From: Streptococcaceae bacterium ESL0687
Lineage (GTDB): Bacteria; Bacillota; Bacilli; Lactobacillales; Streptococcaceae
Length of the DNA: 64,000 nucleotides
Assembly (NCBI GenBank): GCA_029392475.1
Contig: CP113940.1
Coordinates: forward strand, 558,001-622,000
Reading direction: 5' to 3'
The notes under the pieces were generated by a model. That model had not been told where the DNA came from and made no database searches. It worked only from the letters and a program-made list of their open reading frames with translations. Shown in pieces: positions 38,036 through 48,958 of the stretch; the first letter of the stretch is position 1, and the number at the start of each line of letters is the position of its first letter. The translations under genes and the position numbers were made by a program.

Positions 38036-39004
38036 GTGTTTAAAAAAGAAAAGATAGTGGCAATCGGTCTGCTGAGTCTATCAGCAACAATTTTTGTTCA
38101 GCCTACCTTGGCTTTGGAAGATGGTGCTAATGATTCAAATGCACCTTTTTCTGAAATTGACAGCCGGGCAACTTATGAGGACAAAACTCTCAAGGAGGAG
38201 TTGAAGGCTCTTTCAGCTATCTTAAATAGCAATATGATTAAGTCTGGGGAGCTTTCACCTGATGATAAACTCTCAGCAAATCAAACCAATCCATCAATCC
38301 GTTATACCATACCTGTAGTTATTGAAAATGATAAGATATCCGTAAATAAGGGAAAATCTAGCGCGGTCCGTACCCAGGTGTTTTCAAACACAAGTGGGGC
38401 AGATAATACCCTTCCCACCCCTGTTTTCAATTTTAATTATAAGGACTCAGTCACCGCGATGACTAACCGGACCACAAATGTCGCGTATCAGGTGGAAAAG
38501 GAGCTGAAGCTACCCTTCCAGATGGATGGATCAACATCAATTAATGCAAGGTACGATTATGACAGCATTAAACCCTTGACGACCACAAGCACTAAAAATT
38601 GGATAGTAACTCAGGATAGGCTGTACATTCCTGCGGGAAAAAAATACAAGGTTGAGTGGTTGGTAAATACAGGAGTCGCCCGCGGGGACGTTAAACTTAC
38701 CAGCCAAGTGGAAGGATTGCTCCCTTACAAGCCAAGAGGTACTGGAACCAGCAAATATGAGTTTTACTCTGCCATCAGAGTTCAGCGCGAACTTGAAAAC
38801 GAACTTCCAGGAGCCGAAAAGTGGGAGGGAGAAGACAAGTGGTTGATAACAAAAAGAGCAGAGGCCTTTAGGATCTGGGGAACAGGGAGCTTTACTGCTG
38901 AATATGTAAATGGACTTACTAGAAATGTCTATGACATCACCAATGGTGAAAGCAATGCACCTCTAGTTGAAAGTGCCCTTGTAAATATGGTTTCCACTAA
39001 CTAG
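38036..39004 (+). CDS. Secreted protein resembling ETX/MTX2 (aerolysin-like) pore-forming toxins
   Basis: A 322-residue protein with a signal peptide (about 1-26, ending PTLA). From about residue 118 it shows the layout of the epsilon-toxin/mosquitocidal-toxin family: VFSNTSGADNTLPTPVFNF, then a Ser/Thr-rich alternating stretch DSVTAMTNRTTNVAYQVEKE. The STSINARYDYDS strand, TSTKNWIVTQDRLYIPAGK and VEWLVNTGVARGDVKLTSQVEG follow. The N-terminal ~90 residues would be the receptor-binding head and are not recognised. The start is a GTG with AAAGGAG eight bases upstream (a TTG 18 bases earlier is open but lacks an RBS). Codon use is richer in CGC, CGG, GCG and ACC than its neighbours, suggesting transfer. 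Related palindromes lie on both sides. Confidence 0.72.
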   Translation: MFKKEKIVAIGLLSLSATIFVQPTLALEDGANDSNAPFSEIDSRATYEDKTLKEELKALSAILNSNMIKSGELSPDDKLSANQTNPSIRYTIPVVIENDKISVNKGKSSAVRTQVFSNTSGADNTLPTPVFNFNYKDSVTAMTNRTTNVAYQVEKELKLPFQMDGSTSINARYDYDSIKPLTTTSTKNWIVTQDRLYIPAGKKYKVEWLVNTGVARGDVKLTSQVEGLLPYKPRGTGTSKYEFYSAIRVQRELENELPGAEKWEGEDKWLITKRAEAFRIWGTGSFTAEYVNGLTRNVYDITNGESNAPLVESALVNMVSTN

Positions 39005-39314
39005 ACCATAGTATAAAAAACCGAGCAACATAGTATGACTCAAAAGTTGGATGATTAATTTAATTAAGGGACCTAGTTTTGTATTATACAGGACTAAGTT
39101 CTTTTAATTTTACTTTAATTTGTTTCCTATTGTAGCAAGCGATTATAGTTTTTCTAGTTGTTCTCAGAATTTTATCATCTGGACTATACGTTTAGGGGAC
39201 ATTAATTGAGTAATATCTTTGGTTTCCAAAAATCGTTGGTAAACCCTGTGCTGATGTTTTCAGCACTAATCATTTTATAAATTATAACTTTATCTCTGTA
39301 AGCTAATTTAATAA
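39005..39314. other. Long gene-free stretch behind the toxin-like gene
   Basis: No reading frame with coding character is visible. It contains a degenerate copy of the palindrome half-site (CAAAAGTTGGATGATT at 39041), and an imperfect hairpin GGGACCTAGT / ACTAAGTTCT (about 39067-39111) running into TTTTAATTTT, which may terminate the toxin transcript. A perfect 7-bp hairpin GTGCTGA / TCAGCAC lies at 39249-39267. It looks like decayed mobile or duplicated DNA, but I cannot match it to a known element. Confidence 0.5.
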
Positions 39315-39362
39315 AAAATACCCCAAGGTTGAATGATTTACCATTCAACCTTGGGGTATTTT
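39315..39362. repeat. Palindrome B: perfect 21-bp inverted repeat, likely bidirectional terminator
   Basis: Arms 39315-39335 and 39342-39362 are exact complements around a 6-nt loop. The arm ends are A4 and T4, so it can terminate transcription in both directions, between the toxin-like gene and the convergent YeaQ-family gene. The inner half shares the GAATGATTTA-CATTC core and the CCC/GGG flanks with palindrome A at 37966. Confidence 0.85.
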
Positions 39363-39390
39363 ATACTCAACATGGTTTTTACTTTGAGAA

Positions 39391-39630
39391 TCAGTTTCTT
39401 CTATCTGTGAAGTATGAGATAACAATTATTAGGATAACTGCCCCAATAATTGATGGTATAACTGCCATTCCGGCAAGCTTGAAGCCACCATCTCCGAATA
39501 ATCTTTGGCCGATAAAAGAACCAGCAAGACCTGCGAAAATTTTATAAATGACTCCCATGTTGTCAGATTGGTTGGTAATTTTTCCTGCAACGAGTCCGAT
39601 TAAAGCTCCGATTATTAGTGACCAGATCAT
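39391..39630 (-). CDS. GlsB/YeaQ/YmgE family membrane protein
   Basis: A 79-residue protein with three hydrophobic helices rich in glycine (SLIIGALIGLVAGKI, IFAGLAGSFIGQ, IPSIIGAVILIIVI), the transglycosylase-associated/YeaQ family often linked to stress responses. Function unknown. The frame is open to 39645, but GGAGG in that extension is the RBS of the ATG at 39630. A possible promoter on the minus strand is TTGTTA-17-TATTAT. Confidence 0.85.
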   Translation of the reverse strand: MIWSLIIGALIGLVAGKITNQSDNMGVIYKIFAGLAGSFIGQRLFGDGGFKLAGMAVIPSIIGAVILIIVISYFTDRRN

Positions 39631-39703
39631 ATCTTTTTCCTCCATTTTCTTTATTACATAATATTACAATTCCCTATAAATAACAAATTTGAAGATTTAT
39701 TTA

Positions 39704-39732
39704 TTGACCATTTGTGTAATTTAGGGTAGTAT
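39704..39732 (+). promoter_or_regulatory. pyrG promoter with GGGC start
   Basis: TTGACC (39704-39709), 17-nt spacer, TAGTAT (39727-39732); seven bases later the transcript would begin GGGC (39740-39743). A GGGC start is the signature of CTP-sensitive reiterative transcription at pyrG. Confidence 0.75.
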
Positions 39733-39739
39733 ATAATTC

Positions 39740-41444
<1,705 letters not shown>

Positions 41445-41446
<2 letters not shown>

Positions 41447-41477
41447 AAAAATAAGGACCTAGGTCCTTATTTTTTTG
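41445..41477. terminator. Bidirectional terminator between pyrG and the YjzD-like gene
   Basis: A perfect palindrome ATAAGGACCTAGGTCCTTAT (41451-41470) flanked by A6 on the left and T7 on the right, between two convergent genes. Confidence 0.88.
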
Positions 41478-41480
41478 CAA

Positions 41481-41657
41481 TTAAGCCTTCTTCATAGGTT
41501 TGATTAGGCTTCCGATGATGTAGACAACAACAGCAAAAGCTGCTGAAACAATGGCTACAAGTTTAAAATCATCAGGAGTTCCTTGAAGGGCACTTAAGAT
41601 GTAACCCATAACTTGCCCTAAGATTAAAGCCCAAAAAAGCACTGTAAAAAATTTCAT
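41481..41657 (-). CDS. YjzD-like small membrane protein (DUF2929)
   Basis: A 58-residue protein with two hydrophobic helices (FTVLFWALILGQVMGYILSAL and VAIVSAAFAVVVYIIGSLI, each seen as a segment) and a basic end. It resembles the DUF2929/YjzD family of Firmicutes. The frame is open to 41681 but the ATG at 41657 has AAAGAGAA upstream and gives the family N-terminus MKFF. Function unknown. Confidence 0.75.
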   Translation of the reverse strand: MKFFTVLFWALILGQVMGYILSALQGTPDDFKLVAIVSAAFAVVVYIIGSLIKPMKKA

Positions 41658-41786
41658 AACATTCTCTTTTCTACAAATCATTTAAAAATACTGGAAAATA
41701 CTTTCAGCATTTTTCCTCAAATTCCGCTATAATGTTAACATAAAGATTTGCTTTGAGCAAGTAATTCAGTAACGGAAAGGAAGACT

Positions 41787-44700
41787 ATGTTTGCCCCTTT
41801 AAATGTGAAATCAGTTTATAGTTTTTTATCAAGTACTATCAATCCCAAGGCTTACATTGACCTGGCTCATGACATGAATTATGAGTATGTAGGACTTATG
41901 GATCTTGGAAATTTGCACGCAGCATATTCTTTCATAAAGGAGGCTAAAAAGAAGGGCCTAAAGCCTGTGATTGGGATTGAGCTTGGCCTTTTACTGGATG
42001 GTCTACCGTTTGATATTTGTTTTATTGCAGAAAACACTAGAGGCTATAAAAATCTATTAAAAATTTCTACCAAGTATAACTATAAAAGAAGGGAATTTTC
42101 AGAGTTTACCGAACTTCTTGATGGGATAGCCCTTGTTCTACCCCAAGGTTTTGAACTTGATGCGCCCAAGATATACACTAGGATTGATTTAGATAGTCCT
42201 AAGAATTTGACCTCTCCCTATCCGCTTTTGCCCCTGCCTGAGATTAACTACCTTTACCGAAATGAGATTGAAACGATAAATCTTCTTTCAGCCATTAAAA
42301 GTGGAAGTATTGTTGATGAGAGCATATTATATGAAAATACCAAATACCTCAAAGATAGGCTAGCTTATTCAGATTATTTTTCAAGTCATTTTCCTGCAAG
42401 CCTTGAAAATTTAAGGGAACTTCTTGCCCCCATTAATTATGATTTGGAATCTAATTTACCCCTACCAAATTTTAATCCTCAAAAGGAGGCAAGACTTGAA
42501 TTAAGGGAAGATGCCTATGCAGGGCTTAATGAACAGCTAGGAAGAGTTGACGACAGCTACAAGGAAAGACTTGATTATGAATTATCTGTTATCCATAAGA
42601 TGGGCTTTGATGATTATTTTTTAATTGTTGCAGATATTTTAAGTTATGCCCGCAATCATTCCATTTATACGGGAATGGGTCGGGGATCTGCCGCAGGTTC
42701 CCTTGTAGCCTATGCCCTTCAGATTACACATGTTGATCCGGTTAGAAACAACCTTCTCTTTGAACGATTTTTAAATCCTGAACGAAACAGCATGCCAGAT
42801 ATTGACTTAGATATTCCCCAAGACAAGAGAGAAGAGCTTTTAACTTATGTTGACAAAAGATACGGCAAGGGGCACACAGCCCAAATTGTTACCTATTCAA
42901 CCTTTGGCGCCAAGCAAAGCTTGAGGGACGTAGCCAAGGCTTATGGCCTTCCAGATCATGAAGCCATAAGTCTTACTAAGTTAATCACGGGTAGGGATGG
43001 TTTACAGGAAGAGTATGCTAAAAATAATCGCCTAAGAGACGAGATTTTTAGGAACCCTCGCCTGCAAAAGGTCTATGAAATGGCCCAAAAAATTGAAGGT
43101 TTTCCAAGGCAGACCTCTATTCATGCCTCAGGTGTTATTCTTTCTGAGAAAAATTTAACAGACTACATCCCCCTAGCTCCAGGTGATAATCTGGCCATCA
43201 GCCAATATGATGCCCACATCGTTGAGGAAATTGGCCTTTTAAAAATTGACTTCTTAGGTCTTCGTAACCTCTCTCTTATTGAAAAAATGCGGGACTTGGT
43301 TTTAGAAAGATTCCGTAAAAAAATTGACTTTACTAAAATAGACCTAGAGGATCAGGAAGTATTGTCCCTTTTTAGGGAGGGAAATACCATGGGGATTTTC
43401 CAGTTTGAAAATCCTCAAATGCTCAAGATGCTTAGGAAGCTTCAACCGGATTCCTTTAATGATATTGTTAGTGCCACATCAATTTTCAGACCAGGTCCCT
43501 CTCAAAACATTGATAGCTTTATTAGAAGAAAACATAGTTTAGAAAAAATAACCTATCCAGATATGTCAATTGCTCCTATTCTTGAACCAACCTACGGGAT
43601 TATGATCTATCAGGAACAAATCATTCAAATTGCAAATATCTATGCAGGCTTTTCTTTGGCCAAGGCAGATTTATTACGACGTGCCATATCTAAGAAGAAT
43701 TTGAAGGAGATTGAAGCCCTCAAGGAAGACTTTATAGAAGGGGCTGTAAAAAATGGACATTCAAGGGATCAAGCCCTCTATATATATGAGCTAATTGAAA
43801 AGTTTGCCAACTATGGTTTCAATAAATCCCATGCCTATGCCTATGCGGCTCTAGCGGTTCAATTGGCCTATTTTAAGACCTATTATAAGGAAGTTTTTTA
43901 CGAGGTCCTTTTAGAAGATGGTAAAAGGGATTTGTATTTAAAGGACGCTAGGAAAAATCATCTGGATTTTACAAGATTATCTATAAATGACATGCCTTAT
44001 TATGACAAGGTAGCCCACGGAAAAATTTATCTGGGACTTAAGAATGTTAAGGGAGTCAGTAGGGATTTGGCCCTTCATATTATTAATCATAGGCCTTATA
44101 AGGACTTTAGTGATTTTATCAAAAAACTCCCAGATAATTTTCAAAAAACAGCCCAGATAAATCCCCTGATTCAAATTGGCGCCTTTGACCTATTTGATAC
44201 CAATAGAAGAAAGTTACTTGAAAACCTTCCCAAACTAATTGACTACAGTCAGACCATTCAACTTGATTTATTTGCGACAACTGCCCTAAGTTTTTCTTAC
44301 ATGGATTATGAAGATTACAGCCAACTAGAGCGTTACAATTTTGAAGCAGAAATCTTAGGGGCTGCCCTAACCCCCCATCCATTGGCTGATATTAGAGCCT
44401 CTTATAAGGGTGAGGTAACAAGTATTGATAGTATTTCTGAAGCGCGTGATGTATCTATTTTAGTTGAACTGATAAGTCTTAGGGAGCACAAGACAAAAAC
44501 AGGGGAGAAGATGGCCTTCTTGAAGGTCGAAGATCCAACAGGTGATTTAGATGTAACCCTTTTTCCAGAAAACTACCGCCTTTACCGGAAGATCCTTGAA
44601 GAAGGAGGGGTTTATCTGATAAATGGTCAAGTAAATACCCGTAATGGCAACCTTCAAATGGTCGCTCAAAAAATAATCAAAGGCTTTAAGAGCGAAAAAA

Positions 44701-44897
44701 ATTTATGGCTAAATGTTAAGGACCAAAGTCATAACAAACAGCTTGCGACTATTTTAAGGGAGTTTCCTGGTTTTGTACCGGTAATTATTCACTGGCAAGA
44801 CAGTGGGATGACCAAAAAACTGGAAATTACCATTGAAGAAAACGTTTTACTAGACAAAAAACTATCACCCTACATTTTGAAAGCGATTTACAAATAA
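41787..44897 (+). CDS. dnaE: DNA polymerase III alpha subunit DnaE
   Basis: A 1036-residue replicative polymerase of the DnaE type. The N-terminal PHP domain is degenerate (LNVKSVYS and MDLGNL replace the histidine motifs), as in other streptococcal DnaE. The palm has GMGRGSAAGSLVAYAL and catalytic PDIDLDIP (Asp338 and Asp340). Tandem helix-hairpin-helix and a C-terminal OB fold (ISLREHKTKTGEKMAFL) follow. In Gram-positives it extends RNA primers before PolC. A TATAAT at about 41732 precedes it, with RBS AAAGGAAG. Confidence 0.95.
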   Translation: MFAPLNVKSVYSFLSSTINPKAYIDLAHDMNYEYVGLMDLGNLHAAYSFIKEAKKKGLKPVIGIELGLLLDGLPFDICFIAENTRGYKNLLKISTKYNYKRREFSEFTELLDGIALVLPQGFELDAPKIYTRIDLDSPKNLTSPYPLLPLPEINYLYRNEIETINLLSAIKSGSIVDESILYENTKYLKDRLAYSDYFSSHFPASLENLRELLAPINYDLESNLPLPNFNPQKEARLELREDAYAGLNEQLGRVDDSYKERLDYELSVIHKMGFDDYFLIVADILSYARNHSIYTGMGRGSAAGSLVAYALQITHVDPVRNNLLFERFLNPERNSMPDIDLDIPQDKREELLTYVDKRYGKGHTAQIVTYSTFGAKQSLRDVAKAYGLPDHEAISLTKLITGRDGLQEEYAKNNRLRDEIFRNPRLQKVYEMAQKIEGFPRQTSIHASGVILSEKNLTDYIPLAPGDNLAISQYDAHIVEEIGLLKIDFLGLRNLSLIEKMRDLVLERFRKKIDFTKIDLEDQEVLSLFREGNTMGIFQFENPQMLKMLRKLQPDSFNDIVSATSIFRPGPSQNIDSFIRRKHSLEKITYPDMSIAPILEPTYGIMIYQEQIIQIANIYAGFSLAKADLLRRAISKKNLKEIEALKEDFIEGAVKNGHSRDQALYIYELIEKFANYGFNKSHAYAYAALAVQLAYFKTYYKEVFYEVLLEDGKRDLYLKDARKNHLDFTRLSINDMPYYDKVAHGKIYLGLKNVKGVSRDLALHIINHRPYKDFSDFIKKLPDNFQKTAQINPLIQIGAFDLFDTNRRKLLENLPKLIDYSQTIQLDLFATTALSFSYMDYEDYSQLERYNFEAEILGAALTPHPLADIRASYKGEVTSIDSISEARDVSILVELISLREHKTKTGEKMAFLKVEDPTGDLDVTLFPENYRLYRKILEEGGVYLINGQVNTRNGNLQMVAQKIIKGFKSEKNLWLNVKDQSHNKQLATILREFPGFVPVIIHWQDSGMTKKLEITIEENVLLDKKLSPYILKAIYK

Positions 44898-44913
44898 TTA
44901 ATTGTTAAAAACT

Positions 44914-45941
<1,028 letters not shown>

Positions 45942-45943
45942 AA

Positions 45944-45972
45944 TTGCTATATAAATAATATTTATATATAAA
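45944..45972 (+). promoter_or_regulatory. Possible internal pyk promoter
   Basis: TTGCTA (45944-45949), 17-nt spacer, TATAAA (45967-45972) in the pfkA-pyk gap; very A/T-rich, so it could be fortuitous. Confidence 0.4.
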
Positions 45973-46007
45973 CTTTAACTTTACAAGAAAAAGGAGCATT
46001 CAAAAAC

Positions 46008-47519
46008 ATGCAAAACATGAATAAACGTGTTAAAATCGTTGCAACACTTGGACCAGCTGTTGAAATCCGTGGCGGAAAACGCTTTGGTGAAGATGGTTAC
46101 TGGGGTGAATCACTAGACGTTGAAGCAAGTGCAAAAAACATTGCTAAACTAATCGAAGAAGGTGCTAACGTATTCCGTTTCAACTTCTCACACGGTGATC
46201 ACGCTGAACAAGGTGAACGCATGAAAACTGTACGTCTTGCAGAAGACATTGCTGGACAAAAAGTTGGTTTCCTACTTGATACTAAAGGTCCAGAAATCCG
46301 TACAGAATTATTTGAAGGCGACGCTAAAGAATATTCATACAAAACTGGTGATAAACTACGTGTAGCTACTGAGCAAGGAATCAAATCAACTGAAGGTACT
46401 ATCGCTCTTAACGTAGCTGGTGGAATCGATATCTTCGACTACGTTGAAGTTGGACAAACTATCCTTGTTGACGATGGTAAATTAGGTCTTACTGTTGAAG
46501 CTAAAGACCCAGCAACTCGCGAATTTGAAGTTCTTGTTCAAAACGACGGAATCATCGCTAAACAAAAAGGTGTTAACATCCCTAACACTAAAATTCCTTT
46601 CCCAGCACTTGCTGAACGTGATAACGCTGATATCCGTTTCGGTCTTGAGCAAGGAATCAACTTCATCGCGATCTCATTCGTACGTTCTGCAAAAGACGTT
46701 AACGAAGTTCGTGCTATCCTTGAAGAAACTGGAAACACTAACGTTAAACTTATTCCAAAAATCGAAAACCAACAAGGTATCGACAACCTAGACGAAATCC
46801 TTGAAGTTTCTGACGGTATCATGATCGCTCGTGGAGACATGGGTATCGAAGTACCATTTGAAATGGTTCCAGTTTACCAAAAAGAAATCATTACTAAAGC
46901 TAACGCTGCTGGACGTTTCGTTATCACAGCAACAAACATGCTTGAAACAATGACTGACAAACCACGTGCAACTCGTTCAGAAGTATCTGACGTATTCAAC
47001 GCTGTTATCGACGGAACTGATGCTACAATGCTTTCAGGTGAGTCAGCTAACGGTAAATATCCAGTTGAATCAGTTCGCGCTATGGCAACTATCGACAAAA
47101 ACGCTCAAAACCTTCTAGGTCAATACGGACGTCTTAACCCAGAAGACTTCGACCGTTCAACTGTAACTGAAGTTGTTGCTTCAGCAGTTAAAGATGCTAC
47201 AGCTAACATGGACATCAAACTTGTAGTGGCTATCACTGAATCTGGTAACACAGCTCGTTTAATCTCTAAATACCGTCCAGATGCTGATATCCTAGCTATC
47301 ACTTTTGACGAAGAAATCCAAAAATCTCTAATGGTTAACTGGGGAGTATTCCCAGTAGTAGCTGAACGTCCAGGATCAACTGACGATATGTACGATGTTG
47401 CTGAAGAAGTAGCTCGTAAATCAGGTATGGTTGAATCAGGAGATAACATTGTTATCGTTGCAGGTGTACCAGTAGGTGAAGGACGTACTAACACAATGCG
47501 TATCCGCACTGTTCGTTAA
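46008..47519 (+). CDS. pyk: Pyruvate kinase
   Basis: A 503-residue pyruvate kinase, the last step of glycolysis. Blocks seen: KIVATLGPAVE, FRFNFSHGDH, LDTKGPEIRTE, IPKIENQQGI with the catalytic Lys, MIARGDMGIEVP, and TNMLETMTDKPRATRSEVSDV (as shorter pieces). The C-terminal effector domain is present. Codon use is that of a highly expressed gene. The RBS AAGGAG is 11 bases before the first ATG; a second ATG nine bases on is less well placed. It is followed by a terminator, not by ldh. Confidence 0.97.
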   Translation: MQNMNKRVKIVATLGPAVEIRGGKRFGEDGYWGESLDVEASAKNIAKLIEEGANVFRFNFSHGDHAEQGERMKTVRLAEDIAGQKVGFLLDTKGPEIRTELFEGDAKEYSYKTGDKLRVATEQGIKSTEGTIALNVAGGIDIFDYVEVGQTILVDDGKLGLTVEAKDPATREFEVLVQNDGIIAKQKGVNIPNTKIPFPALAERDNADIRFGLEQGINFIAISFVRSAKDVNEVRAILEETGNTNVKLIPKIENQQGIDNLDEILEVSDGIMIARGDMGIEVPFEMVPVYQKEIITKANAAGRFVITATNMLETMTDKPRATRSEVSDVFNAVIDGTDATMLSGESANGKYPVESVRAMATIDKNAQNLLGQYGRLNPEDFDRSTVTEVVASAVKDATANMDIKLVVAITESGNTARLISKYRPDADILAITFDEEIQKSLMVNWGVFPVVAERPGSTDDMYDVAEEVARKSGMVESGDNIVIVAGVPVGEGRTNTMRIRTVR

Positions 47520-47530
47520 TCATCAAAGAT

Positions 47531-47564
47531 AAAAAAAGCATGACTTTCGGGTCATGTTTTTTTA
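47531..47564 (+). terminator. Terminator of pfkA-pyk
   Basis: CATGAC / GTCATG stem with A7 before and T7 after, 11 bases after pyk. Confidence 0.85.
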
Positions 47565-47669
47565 TTTATAAATAAATTTGGCTACTCTTTTTATTTTACC
47601 TCCTAGTATGATAAAATTGACCCAAGCTATTCATTAATATTCTAGGAGTAATGTAGTTAGGAGCTAAAT

Positions 47670-48911
47670 TTGAAAGATTTAAGTAAAAAACAAAAAAAGA
47701 GTTTGGACCAAGCACTAGATATAAATTATGCCAGAGATAGGTATGATTATTATTTGGATAAAATTAAAGGAGTTAAAAAGGCCAGTCTAATAACTGTGGT
47801 CATACTTTCGGTTATTTCCTTTACTTCCCTGGTCTATCTCCTCTTTATCCTACCCCCTCAGGCCACAAAAATAAATGATTCAATCAAGGTTCTTGAACAA
47901 GAAAAAAAGGCCCTGCTTGATAATCCACCCTATGAAAGTCAAGCAGCAGGTATGGGAGACTACACCCTTTCAGCCAAGGACGAACATACCCTTGAAATTG
48001 ACAAGGGGGAAACAATTAAGATAGATGATAATAACATCTTTGTATCAGATAATGCATCAATCATTGATCAGTCAACCAGGGAGGAGATTTATAATTTAAA
48101 TAAAAATTTGGCCCAGTTTACTGATGGGGCTCAGTATATGGTTGTAACCATTGATAGCCTTCCTAAGAATGAAAGTATTGAGTCCTATGCTACTAAGATT
48201 TTTAGGAAGGTAGGGATTGGTAAAAAGGGGCTTGATAATGGGGTTCTTTATCTAATCAGTGTAAGTGACCGAAAATTTCGTTTGGAGGTCGGCTATGGTA
48301 TGGAAGGAGTTCTAAATGATGCCAAGGCCGGCCGCATTATAAATGATGACTCTGTAGTGGATGATTTCAAGGATAAAAACTACAGTCAGGCCATTAAAAA
48401 AGTATCAGAGAAGGTCGTTGCTATTATGAATATTAAGGTTAATGACTATAATGAAGGAATTGATAAATTAAAGACGGATTTACTGGTTAAAAGGATAGTT
48501 CCATCAGGTTTATTGTTCCTAAGCCTTAGTCTTCTGATTGCTATTTTCTTCTATCTTAATTATTTGAAAAAAGTTGATGGTGAACTATCTAATCTCTATG
48601 ATGACTACCAAAGGACTAGTGATCCTGGAAAGACTGATTTCTACTATTTGCTTGTCGCAGGCCCTTTGGTTCTTTTGACCTTAAACGAAATCTATAAGAA
48701 TATAACCTTTGGGAAATTCAAGGAAAAGAATCCTGATACAGCCCTTCTTGCAAGTGGAATCTTAGTGGGGGACAAGTTATATAACGGTAGTGGTGCAGTC
48801 ATCACTAACAACTATTCTAAATCTTCTTATAATCCAAGTAATAAATCGTCAGGTGGTGATAGCTTTGGCGGAGGATCCTCAGGTGGGGGCGGTGCCTCTG
48901 GTGGTTGGTAA
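47670..48911 (+). CDS. Second TPM-domain (YgcG-like) membrane protein
   Basis: A 413-residue protein: cytoplasmic basic start, membrane helix (about 37-60), a linker, and an extracytoplasmic TPM domain with VSDRKFRLEVGYGMEGVLNDAKAGRI. Two further membrane helices (about 272-292 and 325-345) precede a Gly/Ser tail (GGDSFGGGSSGGGGASGGW). The C-terminal tail and the VGYG motif match the TPM protein at 21121, so the two are paralogues, but this one has no lemA partner. The start is a TTG with TAGGAG six bases away. Function unknown. Confidence 0.8.
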   Translation: MKDLSKKQKKSLDQALDINYARDRYDYYLDKIKGVKKASLITVVILSVISFTSLVYLLFILPPQATKINDSIKVLEQEKKALLDNPPYESQAAGMGDYTLSAKDEHTLEIDKGETIKIDDNNIFVSDNASIIDQSTREEIYNLNKNLAQFTDGAQYMVVTIDSLPKNESIESYATKIFRKVGIGKKGLDNGVLYLISVSDRKFRLEVGYGMEGVLNDAKAGRIINDDSVVDDFKDKNYSQAIKKVSEKVVAIMNIKVNDYNEGIDKLKTDLLVKRIVPSGLLFLSLSLLIAIFFYLNYLKKVDGELSNLYDDYQRTSDPGKTDFYYLLVAGPLVLLTLNEIYKNITFGKFKEKNPDTALLASGILVGDKLYNGSGAVITNNYSKSSYNPSNKSSGGDSFGGGSSGGGGASGGW

Positions 48912-48923
48912 AAAATAGTAAAG

Positions 48924-48958
48924 AAAAAAGGTTGAGTTTTTACTCAGCCTTTCTTTTT
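48924..48958. terminator. Bidirectional terminator between the TPM gene and gatD
   Basis: AAAGGTTGAGT / ACTCAGCCTTT hairpin (one G-T pair) with flanking A and T runs between converging genes; the gatD stop codon is in the loop. Confidence 0.82.

Noticed and set aside
39067..39111. Imperfect inverted repeat as an insertion-sequence end
   Set aside because: No transposase fragment, second end or target duplication could be found; treated as a possible terminator.
41787..42000. Loss of the PHP-domain histidines in DnaE as an unusual mutation
   Set aside because: Degenerate PHP domains are normal for DnaE of Streptococcaceae.
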